This document shows, one piece after another, positions 53,007 through 64,000 of a stretch of DNA of 64,000 bases. Origin of the DNA: Saccharina japonica. Its lineage: Eukaryota > Sar > Phaeophyceae > Laminariales > Laminariaceae. Each line of letters begins with the position of its first letter. The stretch's first letter is position 1. The notes under the pieces are model-generated. The model saw only the letters and a list, made by a program, of their open reading frames with translations. It was not told where the DNA came from and did no database searches. The position numbers and the translations under genes were made by a program. The stretch spans positions 188,170 to 252,169 of the forward strand of contig MEHQ01003359.1 of assembly GCA_008828725.1 (NCBI GenBank), given 5' to 3'.

Positions 53007-56000
53007 CTAAACAGAGTGGTGCAGCTGCTCGAAGTCGACGCCAAGGGGTCCTGACACGCGGTAGCTCTCGACCGTTCCCCCCAGGACCTCGAGCCCGCGC
53101 GTCACGGGCTCGCCGTTTTCGCCGACGGTGACGCGCGAGGTCTCCCCGAGCATCCCGGCAATTTCGGGCGTGAACGCGCCCGCCTCCACCCCGACGTCAA
53201 CCTGCCAGAACTCCAGCTGCGGCACCGAACGCCCGTCTGGGAGGACTTGATACTCCTGGTGGTTGGTGCCGACGTTGACCCTGAGGGTGACCGCGGGCCC
53301 GTCGATGCGGAAAACGGCGTGAGAGGAGGCCACCTTCAGGAGTCCGTCGACCCCCTCCTCTTGCAGGAACTTGGCGCACCACTTCGGGGCGGCGAGGGTG
53401 CCCGAGCGGAGCACCCATTCCTCGAGCGCGATTTCGTTCGCCGCCGCCGCCACCGCCATCGCCTCCACCTCCACCCCCACCCCGCGCAGGGACCGGCGGC
53501 GGCGAGCGGCGGAGGCAATGTTCTCGAACTCCTCGGCCCAGGCTTTGTCCCCTCCGAAGGGCTGGCACTCGGCGGGGAGGTTCGCCACGCTGACGACCGT
53601 GTGGCCGTCCGGTAGGGTTACCCCCGCCGTGGGGGCGTCCAGGGCGGCGTAGTCCTCCCGGCCGTCGACGAGGACGCGCAGCGCTCCGCCGGCTAAACAC
53701 GGCCGCGTGTTCCCGCCGAGGTCGGTTACGGAGCAGTCCTGCTCAGCGGTGTCTAGGGTGTGGGGGTCTTGCACTTCGATGACGAGGCTGTGCCGGCCGC
53801 CGTCGAAGATGAGCGAGACCGCTGTGAGCAGCTGTCGGTCGGGGAACTCGGGCAGGGGGGCCGTGACCCGCACGTTGAGCTGGAGGTTCGGCCCGTCGGA
53901 CAGCATGGAGTACCATTCGCCGTCCGTGCCGGCCCAGTCGAATGTCTGCCCCAGCAAACCCATCATGTGGGGGTCGCCCTGATCCATGGTTGAAACGGCG
54001 TAGATGTATATCGAGCGGGGGGAGAGGGGGGCGGCGGAAAGCGGATGCTGTTGGCTGTCGACGAGATTAACGTGCATGCGTGTGTGCGTGGTCAACATAG
54101 GGTCGCGGTGCGATTGCTGTCCCCTTTGAAGCTTCATCAAGAATAGGGGTTGGTGTCATTACAAGAGGTTTCTGGGGCTGCTTGCTTGAGGAACTCTACC
54201 ATTCACTCGAGAACAGCCGGCTTAGAGAAGCTGAGAGTCCGGCGCACACCCACAGCAGTGGCTGTTTAGATACCTATATGTCTACCTAACGAAACTAATG
54301 GTAAAATTCACACCAAAATTCAAATGTATTGGGTCTGTCGCTCTTTCTCTGGTAGCCCCTCCCCCGTCACCGTCAGTGAGAAAATTGTTTCGAGCTCAAA
54401 AGTGTTACAGTACTCTAAGACATGTTGTAGCACGGCCCTAAAACCGGCAGGTTAGTAAGGATCTAGATTATCTAAATGACTTGAATCATTATATATCTGT
54501 CCGTCAGCGAGAAATGCTAATGTTTGGTCTCAAAAATGTTATTGTGCCCTCAATACCTGATGTAGCACGGCTCCAAAAACCAAAAACAGCACGTTAAGAT
54601 TTAGATGGTCGAGATCACGATCTATTTGTGCGTCAGTAATATTATTTTAGGCTCAAAATTGATAGAGTGTCCCCAACACCTGCCGTAGCACGGCTTTAAA
54701 AACGGTAGATTAGGTAGGATCTAGATGATTTAGATTAACTATTAATATACCATGCTCTATCTGTCCGTCAGCGAGAAATGTTGGTCTCAAAAGTGTTATG
54801 GTGCGTCCGTATCTGCCGTAGCACGGCTCTAAAATCGGCAGCTTAGTTAGGATCTAGATGATCTACCGTAGTATATCATGATATATCGGTCCGTCAGTAA
54901 GAAATGCTTAGGCTCAAAAGTATGATAGTGCCTCAATACCTGCAGTAACAGCACGGCTCTTAAGGTTTGCCTCAGTTTGCTGTAAGTGTTGTTTTTTAGT
55001 ATTAGTAGATGACGCGTGATACGATAGAGGTAACATATTTTGGCCAAAGCAGTTATGACCGACTATTGCCGACTATCTCCTACGATCACTGACTTTTCCC
55101 TACGATCACTTGTTTTTTGTTTTTTCCATCCCATTTATTATCTTCGCACTTCCGTCTCTCCCTCCCTAGTCGTAACTCAGATCCGGGGTCACAAAGTAGG
55201 CTCCTCTCCCTCCTCCCCCACTACGGTTCTTGCCTTCATTTTTATCGCGCAGAGGGTTCAGCCTTCCCAACGCTCGTCGACTTTCATCGAATTTTGCTAA
55301 CTCACGCTCTCGCGCTTTCTGCTAGTCAAGATATATTTAGCGAGAAAAAGTGCCCAAGAGCATGCACTCGGCGGGGCTCGAACTCGCTTTCTTGACGCTT
55401 ACAGGCTTCGTGGATACCTGCTAGCCCACCGGGGCGACCGGCACTGACTGTCATTAATAGTATATTCCTCGACTGGACAACTATCTAATGATGCATGCGT
55501 TATCCGATTAAACCATATATCACCCATGGTATATACCTAGGGTACTACGTCGGGGGGTTCATCGCGGGTTAACCTTTTTATGTTACCTCAACAACAGCGT
55601 TTTTGGGGAGAGGGCACAAAGCTGCTCAAAACAAGGACTCTCAGAACAGTTAGGAGTAAAGACAGCAAATAGAGTAGACAAAGCTCGAGCCGGGAGTATG
55701 TACAAAGCGGAGTAGATTTCGGGCAGAGGGCTCTTTTTTTGTTTCTTATGTGGTTTTCTTCTTCTTGTTCAGGGGGGGGTGTTTCTGAGTGATCAATGCT
55801 GAAGCTCATGCTGCGCATTTGTCGGGATGGCAAGGACAACAATAATAAAATAATTGAAACACTATACCCTATATAACACGCATCAGATGGGCACAAAAGG
55901 CGCTCTCACGTTAGCTCCAGGGTCAACGCAAACCCCCTTGTTGCGCCCGCAGATTATCTGGGTGTCCCCGCTAGCAGCCGCCGCGCGTCCTGTCGCCTCG

Positions 56001-56296
56001 CCGGTCCCGCAACGGCAGAGGGATGGCGCCACGCACGAGTCGCTGTCGGGCGTAGAACAAAACGAATTAATCTCGGTCGCGAACTCCAGAGCTTCCTCCG
56101 GGGTGGCGCCGGCGGCGGTGGTGGCCTGCTCGAGCTCGGTGAACCCTCTCGTAGGGCACGAGCAACCCCCGGTGTTGTCTGCCTCGACACCGACGAGAAG
56201 GACAGGAAGGAGAACCGGTAGCAAAATAAGTAGTAGATGCAGGGGGGAGACCCGGAGTCCGCTCCTTACGCTACCATTACGAGTTGAGGTCCGCAT
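53007..56296 (-). CDS. Secreted GDPH (VWD / root-cap-like) domain protein, two exons
   Basis: Exon 1 is 56296-55910 (129 codons, donor GTGAGA) and exon 2 is 53978-53007 (323 codons plus stop, acceptor ATGGATCAG), both phase 0; total 452 residues. It starts with an Arg-rich n-region and the hydrophobic LLLILLPVLLPVLLVGV, a signal peptide likely cleaved before DNTGGC. A Cys-rich region with at least eight cysteines follows. The splice makes NGDPHMMGLLGQTFDW, the signature of von Willebrand D-like and plant root-cap/LEA-like domains. The C-terminal EIAGMLGETSRVT and a GTVESYRVSGPLG ending look like the close of that domain. An in-frame ATG at 56371 exists but would bury the signal peptide. Extracellular or cell-wall location is inferred; the biochemical role is unknown. 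The intron holds a SINE. Confidence 0.75.
55120..55441 (-). mobile_element. tRNA-derived SINE, full copy
   Basis: On the minus strand it begins with a tRNA-like head (GGTCGCCCCGGTGGGCTAGC, then box B GAGTTCGAGCCCC). The body contains CTTGACTAGCAGAAAGCGCG and GACCCCGGATCTGAG, and the tail ends ATAATAAATGGGATGG. It lies in the intron of the secreted GDPH gene. Confidence 0.8.
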
Positions 56297-56485
56297 ATTT
56301 TGGGGTTGACGCTGCGTTCGGTATGTGTGTGTGTTGCCGATCCGTCGGTGTATGGTGTCTGTCTTCCTCACAGCACCTGTGTTTGCGTTTGCGCCGGTGG
56401 GTCAATGGGAAGTACGCGGAGGCGGGGGGGGGGCGGGAGGGGGTACTCGTGTCATGCACGGCCGTAGTCGTATGACCATAGGAAC

Positions 56486-57030
56486 GACACATGCTACGGT
56501 AGCCTGCATGCAGGTGCACACACCATGTTTTTTGGCCTCATAAGGGTGGTCACTTGAGGAGCTCTGTACCTCACCCAAAAACTGATTTTGGGGGGAACTA
56601 AAAGGGCTATATCATACTCGATGAACAATCTCATGGCTTAAGTGTAAAATGAAACTTTTGGCAACAAAAAAACGAAAATCCGAAGATTTTGGGTTAAGGG
56701 CCCATCTTAACGAGCATAAAATAAATTCAATTTGGAAAAAATAAAATTCAAATTCGCTTCTCATTGGTCAACACACGCACCAGCACCAAAAATTTGGAAA
56801 AAATAAAATTCAAATTCGCTTCTCATTGGTCAACACACGCACCAGCACCAAATATTATACCCTAATATTTGGTGCTGGTGCGTGTGTTGACCAATGAAAA
56901 GCGGATTTGATTTTTTTTTTCCAAATTGAATATTTTTTTCCTTCGTTAAAACGGGCCCTAACGAGACTCGTCATTCAGAAAACGTTTCAGCCAAAAAAAG
57001 GTATACCGTATATCTCTATCGTAGCACGCT
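56486..57030. mobile_element. MITE family B copy carrying a foldback insertion
   Basis: Ends ACATGCTACGGTAG and CTATCGTAGCACGCT match family B. The interior is split by the 268-base foldback at 56694-56961, inserted at the TTAA of the family. Confidence 0.72.
56694..56961. mobile_element. Foldback element, copy 2
   Basis: Same family as 16003-16215, beginning TTAAGGGCCC and ending GGGCCCTAA. The left arm is internally duplicated (two GGTCAACACACGCACCAGCA segments). Confidence 0.82.
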
Positions 57031-57280
57031 ACAGACCCTCGCATCCCTACAACACCGGAACGTAGCACCAAGGGGCGTACTCATGTCATGACCATAGACC
57101 TTTTGCACCCCTACAATGCGGGAACGGAGCAACGAGGGGGGGGAGGGGGGGTGCACGCATGTCATGCATGGCCGTAATCGTATGACCATAGACCCTTGCA
57201 CTCCTACAATGCCGAAACGAAGCACCAAGGGGAGGGGATAAAAAGAAGGGGGGGGGGGGGGGGGGGTGACAGCCCCATAC
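57030..57280 (-). repeat. R1 dispersed repeat fragments with G runs
   Basis: Three short R1 pieces (ACCATAGACC..., CCCTACAATGCGGGAACGGA) separated by G runs. Confidence 0.6.
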
Positions 57281-57587
57281 TCATGACATAGGGGAGGAGC
57301 TTCTGGATGCTGCTCAGAAGTTAAGGATTAGAGGGTAGATGGGCGTGAAATAACACACAAGGATGGAGAGAGGCAGCAAACTGTTAACGGGTAGAACTGC
57401 ACAGCAGGTCGGAGCTACGCCGAAATCAACAAATGTTCCACGAAGAGGTTGGTATCGTAGCAGACTGGGAAGTAGACTGGTATGTAACCAGTCTGGCATG
57501 TACTGTTCTTGTATCACGAGTATGAGTTCTCCTTTCTGTACTGCACATAGCTGGGTTTATGAGTGAATAACATTTTATTATTATATT

Positions 57588-57722
57588 ATTTGCCTTCCGA
57601 CAATGTGCAGGGCGTTGTTCATTCAGAATGAAAAAGCTGACACATTTCGTCGAATACCACCACTCTCATTCAACCACTTCTCCTCCTCCTCTGCGTGTAC
57701 TCAAAAGAATACGCACCCTTCA
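57588..57722. repeat. Dispersed repeat (CAATGTGCAGGGC type), copy 2
   Basis: About 90% like 50765-50892. Short related pieces occur near 61,505 and 62,240. Confidence 0.65.
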
Positions 57723-57800
57723 CCCAATTATTGTTGAAGCGTACGCTGTCTGCACATCAGTGTCGGACGGCAACCCTTCGTGATATTAAGCCCTTAAGAA

Positions 57801-57881
57801 CTTAAGAACTGGTCCCACGAATTTGGGGACAAACTACTTGGAATTAGTGTAGGATATTTCTTTCGGTTCTGAATGGGTTAA
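57801..57881 (+). mobile_element. TTAA mini-element
   Basis: Complete, beginning TTAAGAACTGGTCCCACGAA and ending GTTCTGAATGGGTTAA. Confidence 0.82.
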
Positions 57882-57896
57882 CACTATTACGGGTGA

Positions 57897-58014
57897 CCAT
57901 AGTATATACTAGTAAATAGGACCTGCGGTGTACACAAAAACCTACATATTTCCCTATTTGTTTCTTACAATATTTGGTCCTATTTACTATTTACTATGGA
58001 CCCCCGCACTAGTA
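57897..58014. mobile_element. MITE family C, copy 4
   Basis: Begins TTACGGGTGACCATAGTATA and ends TTTACTATGGACCCCCGCAC. It sits directly between a TTAA mini-element and a family B MITE. Confidence 0.7.
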
Positions 58015-58189
58015 ATACTACGTACAATAGTACTACTACTGATGCATGCTACGGTAGAGGTGCACCTGCATACAGGCCATGTATTTGCCTTCTGAGGGTG
58101 GTCTCTTGAGGACTTCTATGCCTCTATAATACCTGCAGTAGTAGTCTAAACACTGATTTTGGACGAAAATAAAAGTGCTACGACGAACT

Positions 58190-58322
58190 ACGGCAGTACT
58201 CAACGAATTAGTACTCAACGAACTAGTACTCAACGAACTAGTACTCAACGAACTAGTACTCAACGAACTAGTACTCAACGAACTACTGTAGTACTCAACG
58301 AACTACTGTAGTACTCAACGAA
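58190..58322. repeat. 15-bp tandem array (GTACTCAACGAACTA)
   Basis: About eight units with minor variants, inside a family B MITE. Confidence 0.85.
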
Positions 58323-58365
58323 CAATATTGCAACACAAGAACGCAAGTCCGACGATTTTTGAGTA

Positions 58366-58443
58366 AACCCATTCAGAACTGAAAAACTTATCCCACACTG
58401 ATTCCAAGTAGTTTGTCGCCAGAAACGGGGGGCCAGTTCTTAA
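58366..58443 (-). mobile_element. TTAA mini-element inside MITE B
   Basis: Starts AAACCCATTCAGAACTG and ends CAGTTCTTAA, within 58041-58590. Confidence 0.75.
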
Positions 58444-58615
58444 AGCTTATAGTACTGGAGTCCCGTTTTGGGGACAAATTACTTAGAATTTGAGTGGTTT
58501 GTCCCCAAAATGGGACTGCAGTCCTAAGAGCACCCATCACTCAGAAACCGCTTCAGCCAAAAACGGGTACCGATGTCGTAGCACGCGTCTACTGCTGTAG
58601 CGAAGTACCTATCAC

Positions 58616-58804
58616 TAACACAGGACACCTAATAAGAAACAGGCTGATAAGAAAGCCAGGCTGTGATTTGGGGGAAAATAAGAAATTCGGGCGTCGTTAT
58701 CTTGAAATAAGTGTAGAAACCACCCTCTTTCGAATAAGAAATCCAGCCTGATGGACCACATTTCCCGCTCCTTATTAGTTACAGTAGGTGTCCTGTACTG
58801 TACT
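58616..58804. mobile_element. MITE family D, copy 2
   Basis: Inverted relative to 47932-48123. Ends ACACAGGACACCTAATAAGA and AGGTGTCCTGTACTG. Confidence 0.72.
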
Positions 58805-58910
58805 GTAGCAGTACTGGCACTTCGTACGTATTAGTCTGTAGGGTTGTGAGTAGGCTTGGCTTTTTCCGGGCGGGGGCGAGGCCATCCAACTAACCGACTT
58901 TTTTAGTTGA

Positions 58911-59363
58911 GACGCGTGCTACGATAGAGATAGCCCTTTTCGGCTGAAACGCTTTCAGAATGAGGGGGTTGTCTTGACCCGTTCAGAACTGAAAAACTCA
59001 CCCCACACTAATTCCAAGTAGTTTTGTCCCCAAATACGTGGGACCAGTTCTTGAGGGGTTAACCCAAAATGGTCGGAATTTCACTTTTTCTTGTGTTGCG
59101 ATATTTTTCATTGTAACAGCAGTCAGGCCCTGGGATTTTTTTCATCGGGTATACGAAGTATACGTACCACTCTGTCCCGAAATATAACCACCTTTTTAAT
59201 TGAATAGTAATGTACAAAATATGCTTATATTTCGGGACAGAGTGGTAGCTTTTTTAGTTTCCTCTACAATCAGTTTTTTGGGTGAGGTATGGAGCTCCTC
59301 AATAAGTGACCGCCCTCCGAAGGCAGAAAATTCATGGTGTGCACCTCTACCGTAGCGTGCGTC
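58911..59363. mobile_element. MITE family B copy with TTAA mini-element
   Basis: Ends GACGCGTGCTACGATAGAGA and CTCTACCGTAGCGTGCGTC. An 80-bp TTAA element occupies 58977-59061, and a second insertion around 59,155-59,245 carries an inverted ATATTTCGGGACAGAGTGGT. Confidence 0.75.
58977..59061 (-). mobile_element. TTAA mini-element inside MITE B
   Basis: From TTGACCCGTTCAGAACTG to GGGGTTAA, at the position of the free TTAA in the copy at 468-713. Confidence 0.78.
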
Positions 59364-59756
59364 TTGACTCAAAACTGAACAGCTGTAGTCGGCCGGCGCT
59401 CTTTGGTTTCCTTTTAAATAGTATACATGCATGCACACGAAAAACATTATAGTATACTAAGTATGTATACACGTGAAGTGCCGTCAACTACCTTCGGTAC
59501 TGCCTTTCTTTGGCTCGGCACGATTTCGATGCGCCATGAGTTGTATGCAGTAGATACTATTATAGACCTCTCAGCCCTCTCTTCCGCGCCGAAGCGAGTG
59601 GTCAACCACGGGGAAAATGTGTACCCCGCAGCGAAGAAAAACTTCCATAAGCACGGAAACCCATATCGTCGGACGGTTAGCACCGCTGCAACTATTAAAT
59701 TATTATACTACAGTCGTACGTAGTACCATACCTACATGTTCTTGTTGTTATCACTT

Positions 59757-59929
59757 TAACCCCTTGACCCATTCAGAACTGAAAAAAACATCCCACACTA
59801 ATTCCAAGTAGTTTGTCCCCAAATTTGTGGGACCATTTCTTAAGGGGTTAATAACTGGTCCCACGAATTTGGGGGAAAATACTTGGAATTAGTGTGGGAT
59901 GTTTTTTTTTCAGTTCTGAAAGGGTTAAC
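59757..59929. mobile_element. Inverted pair of TTAA mini-elements
   Basis: A minus-oriented element is followed at 59851 by a plus-oriented one; the junction is CTTAAGGGGTTAATAACTGG. Same geometry as the pair at 18,043. Confidence 0.82.
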
Positions 59930-60337
59930 CTATCACCACAATGAAAGTCCGTGATCACAGGAGGACAGGTTCCAACAACTCTGGAGCGGCATATCACGTC
60001 AGGAGGGAAACAATTAAATGTACGTGGCTGGCGGGTTTTTAGTCGTCCAATGCACAGCTTGCTCTGTAAATCTGCCTTGTTTCTCGTACCATGCCTAGAG
60101 CTGCAATCCAAAGTCCAGACGACTGCTTGCTATGCCTTCTTAAAAAAAAAAGTTGTTTTATTTACTGTTTTTGTTCTAATTATTATGCGTTCTCAAATAC
60201 CTGTGGTGTTATTATACAGGTATAATTATATTGTAACGCTGCTTATTACAGTACCTGGTATTATTGTTATTCCATTTGCCATCTGACAAGTCACTGCGCA
60301 GCGCTTATTCCAATCAGGCAATCCACATTTTTTGTGT

Positions 60338-60530
60338 TCCATCCCATTTATTATCTTCGCCCTTCTTTTTTCTCTCCCTCTTGACTCAGATCCGTGGTCA
60401 CTAAGTAGACTCTTTTCCTCCGTCCCTCCCCACTATACGGTACGCGCCTTGCATTTTTTTATCGCGAGAATTTGTCAGCACTTTGTTCCCTACCTACTCC
60501 TTGACTCGCGTCGAATTCCGTAGACTAAAA
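60338..60530 (-). mobile_element. SINE 3' fragment
   Basis: Only the 3' half (CATCCCATTTATTATCTTCG, then the GATCCGTGGTCACTAAG region) is present; the tRNA head is missing. Confidence 0.7.
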
Positions 60531-60587
60531 ACTAAAAAAAAATACAAATCTAGTGGCTTAAAACACGGAAGGTTATACCCTTCTTGT

Positions 60588-60925
60588 CCATCCCAATTAT
60601 TATCCTCGCCCTTCTTTTCTCTCTCCCTCTTTATTAGTCGTAACTCAGATCCGGGGTCACAAAGTAGGCTCTTCTCCCCCCTCCCCACTACCGCACGTGC
60701 CTTGCATTTTGATCACGATAATATTTCAGCATTTTCTTCCCTCGTCGTCTTGCGTCGAATTCCGCCTATACCCATGCCACGAAGGCGCTCTCAGCAATTG
60801 GTTCTTTTTCACTTTTTCAAATAAAGTCAAAATCTCTCAACACGGTGAGACTTGAACTCGGGTACCAATGCTATTAATAGTAGTCTTTGAAGCTGACCAC
60901 TAGTCTACCGGGGCGACCCTGGTAG
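60588..60925 (-). mobile_element. tRNA-derived SINE, head-to-head partner
   Basis: The head at 60925 has box A-like TAGACTAGTGG and box B GAGTTCAAGTC. The 3' body (GACCCCGGATCTGAGTTACG) is shared with other copies; the middle is divergent. Confidence 0.78.
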
Positions 60926-61262
60926 CCGGCGTCCCCGGTGGAATAACAGGTGAATATCGTCCCTGTTAGAGTCAAGGTCGTGAGTTCGAGCCCCCCCCCG
61001 AGAGCATGCCCGTTGGGACTTTTTCTCGCAAAAAATATCTTGACTAGCGGAAAGCGCGAGAGCGGGAGTTAGCAAAATTCGATAAAAAAAACGACGAGCG
61101 TTATTGGGAATGCTGGACCCCCTGCGCGATAAAAATCAAGGCACGGACCGTAGCAGTGGAGAGGAGGGAGAAGAGCCTGCTATGTGACCCCCGATCTGAG
61201 CTACGATTATGGAGGGAGAGGGACAGAAAAGTGCGAAGATAATAAATGGGATGGAAATAAAA
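60926..61262 (+). mobile_element. tRNA-derived SINE, head-to-head partner
   Basis: Plus-strand copy: box B GAGTTCGAGCCCC, then TCTTGACTAGCGGAAAGCGC, and the tail ATAATAAATGGGATGG. It diverges from the copy ending at 60925. Confidence 0.8.
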
Positions 61263-64000
61263 GAAAGAGAAAAAAGTACTGTTCTTGTTTGTGTGTACTG
61301 CCTGTATACATACTATGAATACAGAGTATTGCCTTCACCCGGTCACACGCGGTTCGGTTTTGTCGAACGCGCGTATATATGGAGGTCCTCCGAGAATACT
61401 TCAAGTAGATATGAATCCCGGATCGACGGGCACTATTAATCTATATTAATAGCGAGCGAAAGGCAGGAGAAGCTACATGAAATATTATTATTTTTATAAT
61501 CTTTGCCATCCGCCAATGTGCAGCATGAGCTTCAACGTTGATCACCCATACCATTCCCGAAAGCAGAAAACCTCGGAAACAAAGGAAACCAAGGAAACCT
61601 GTGCGCAAAGTCTAACTTCCTTCTATGTCTAGTATTGCTTTCTCTGTAGATCACGTGTGTTTGTTTGTTAGCTATCTGACCACCAATCACGTCATTGTAG
61701 CATGCTTGAACATCAACCAAAGAAGTACGGAAGCCTACCGGCATACTCTTACGTACATTGTTATTATTACGATTCCTTTGTCGTTGCGTACCTGACGCAC
61801 CTAGAGTACCTGACCTATAATTACTGTTACAGTTCCGGCTTGACATCGACCTACTACCCCCCCTCTCCCCCTCCGTCTCGAGAGGGATGATGCGTGGTCA
61901 ATGGTCTAAGGGCTAAGCAAGGCAAGCAACAAATGAGTACCCTCCCTCCCCCCGCGCGCACGCTCGCTGCCCTTGCTCTCCAACTTAACGTTACCACTAT
62001 AATACCGTTGTTGACGGCTGGTTTTGGTGTGGGTGTACGATATGATTGTGAACTTGCTGCCTCTGCCGTCATGAGGAGAGCGACGTTGACAAACCACAAC
62101 AACCAAAACCAACAATTATTTCGCCTTCCATTTGCGTCACATCGGTTTTGATTTGTCGCATGATACTGCTACGCTTTTGGTCTGGAGAGTTCTTCACTTT
62201 CTGTTCCCTGAGTCTTTTTTGGAAGAACACTACACATTGTCGGATGGCAAGCATAATAAATATTATTATTTTGTGCCGGGCACTGCTTGTGTAGTACGTA
62301 GTAGCTGTTTACGATTGATCGATTGGCACGTTTTATCGGAAGGCACTGAACACGCATGCTATCACTAAGAAGCCAACCAGTAGAGCATACACGAGGTATG
62401 TTATAGTAAAACACACAAGAACCAAACCGTCGACTCAGTTCGCAATAAATAGTCATAGATTAAAAAAAAAAAAACTCAGGGAGGCCGAAAAAAAGAAAAG
62501 AAAAACAAGAACACACGACAACAATCACGACCCACAGCTCCCGGCAAGGGGGGTCAGTGCGAATGAAAACGCACGCAGTATGCATGTTGAAATGCATACT
62601 TGTGCCTGTTATGGTGATCATCAAACTCTGGTGGCCGGATGTGGTGCAAGATCAAGGAAAAAATCCCGCAACGAAAAAATGACTAAAAAAAGGCTACCGC
62701 TCTACGTTATTATCATGGAATCGCACTACGTCGTACTATTAATAAATACTCACGAGAGTTACTATTTACTACTGTAAGTGGTATTTACTTACATATTATG
62801 ATGCGGCCAGATCATATTGCTATTTTATGGACCTGGTACATATTATTGGGACCTTCCAAACTACCACTCATTGTATGGTACTGCTGCTTATATACTTGCG
62901 CTACGAGTAGCAGCTGATCGGTGTTATCGCTGAATGCTGTGTTTGTTGTAGGAGGTGCATGTGATTCTGCGTTGAATGCATGCAGCAGATTGTCTCTGCT
63001 GTGGTGGTAGTATCGATTTTCAATCACTCTCTCTCACCACGCGCGCGTGCTTCGCCCGCTGCCTCCTGTGGTGGTGGTCGTTGGAGAGGTTGATGATGAT
63101 AATGTTTTCTAGCCACAGAAGGGTCGAGGATTCAAACCATGTACATTCCATACACCATACATATGTGAAGAACACACACACATATGTACGTTCGATTTTC
63201 TCTGGCTCGCAGTCTGTGGCCGGAGAAGTTGAATCTCTCTAAGGGTAAAGAGTCACAGGACACTGTGTAATGGTATGGGTTTCGAAGACTAACACTGGGT
63301 GTACTGATGAGGATATATACAGTCGTGGGCATCCTATAGAAAGAACGCTTTAAAAGTAAAGGCGACACCCTACACACACGTATCCATACGAAGATACATA
63401 CTCCGTATGTAGATATAAATACATATATATATATATATGTACCAGGCAGTATCCTTTACGAAATCTTATCTTCCATGTTTGAAGCCATTGGATTCTAGGA
63501 TGTGTACATCAGTAAGTAGTAGGTTCCTTTTTTTATGTATGGTGGATGGTGGATGGTATGGTACGATTGGAAACAAGCGAACAAAAGCGTTGCACGCCTG
63601 TCAAGACGGCAAATAAATGGGATGATATCGTACACACCATCCATCCAAAAGATCCTCCTGTCGTTAACCCGCTTTTTACGTATTTCTTCTGCTTTCCTCT
63701 TCCAAGAGGCGCAATAAGACCCCCCCCCCCCCTCCATTTTAGAATCTTCAACAAAACTTGCAAAGGATCATATCTGCATAAATATATACTTCGTACTACG
63801 CAAAAAAAACAAACAAAAAAATCCAAGAATTCGTGGAATGTATATCGAATAAAAAAGATGCAGCGCTACTCGTATATGTTCGAGTATGCCTGTATGTGCT
63901 TCACAACCAACAACCTACTACAATACCTACGAGTTAATGATGCATATGCATCACGTCTCACGACCTAATATCTACGCGTTAGCGTCCCCGATTGCTGTCT

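Larger units (their letters stand above)
58041..58590. mobile_element. MITE family B copy with tandem array and TTAA mini-element
   Basis: Ends ATGCATGCTACGGTAGAGG and TGTCGTAGCACGCGTC. The interior holds a 15-bp tandem array (58190-58322) and a TTAA mini-element (58366-58443). Confidence 0.7.
59364..64000. other. Gene-poor right end
   Basis: Apart from the TTAA pair and SINE cluster, this stretch is AT-rich with microsatellites (ATATAT at 63423, poly-C at 63720) and no supported exon. The longest open frames (about 100-140 codons) lack coding character. Confidence 0.5.

Noticed and set aside
55370..55441. tRNA gene on the minus strand
   Set aside because: It has A and B box resemblance but no proper acceptor stem closing with the 3' end. 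The same head occurs with the same body elsewhere, so it is a SINE head.
59427..59723. A 98-codon plus-strand frame near the right end
   Set aside because: It mixes a diverged repeat and AT-rich sequence, with no coding bias and no homologue that I recognise.

Overview
The window is nuclear DNA of an intron-rich eukaryote. It has spliceosomal introns with ordinary donors and acceptors, GC-rich alanine-rich coding exons, AT-richer introns of about 0.4 to 6.6 kb packed with microsatellites, and dense short non-autonomous transposons. I infer a protist or alga, possibly a stramenopile of the brown-alga type, but no single sequence here proves the lineage.

Layout. The main gene lies on the minus strand from 49,730 down to at least 13,221. 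It encodes a very long coiled-coil protein in 23 exons that join in phase. A 24th exon is found only in a duplicated block. Its first exon can also be read as a complete tail-anchored coiled-coil protein, because a stop codon overlaps the exon 1 donor. A second minus-strand gene, with exons at 56,296-55,910 and 53,978-53,007, encodes a 452-residue secreted protein with a signal peptide and a GDPH-type (von Willebrand D / root-cap-like) domain. Two exons of an XRN-family 5'-3' exoribonuclease lie at 12,110-11,354 (minus). A degenerate non-LTR retrotransposon (about 32,480-33,860, plus) and a weak poly-alanine gene candidate (29,267-29,920, plus) sit inside the 6.6-kb intron 13.

The left 16 kb is dominated by one block present three times: copy A (1,336-6,329), copy B (6,330-11,320), both direct, and inverted copy C (about 12,185-16,002). 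Only copy C is continuous with the rest of the coiled-coil gene. Copies A and B carry exons 22-24 in the other orientation. Single N bases at 1,335, 21,879 and 38,966, an exact 19-base Tn5/Nextera mosaic end at 21,314-21,332 followed by a 546-base repeat of sequence 2.4 kb upstream, and simple-sequence arrays at the joins all show that part of this arrangement is an assembly or library artefact.

The rest (introns, 49.8-53.0 kb and 56.3-64.0 kb) is made of small repeat families: an ~80-bp element bounded by TTAA, including a 12-unit tandem array at 35.6-36.6 kb; several MITE families with clear terminal inverted repeats, often nested; a tRNA-derived SINE with a head-to-head pair at 60.6-61.3 kb; and a dispersed repeat with a C-rich tail. 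I found no CRISPR array, rRNA, intact tRNA or prokaryotic operon. The most interesting biology is the stop/donor overlap in the giant coiled-coil gene and the TTAA mini-element family. The most important practical result is that the three-copy structure should not be trusted without read evidence.
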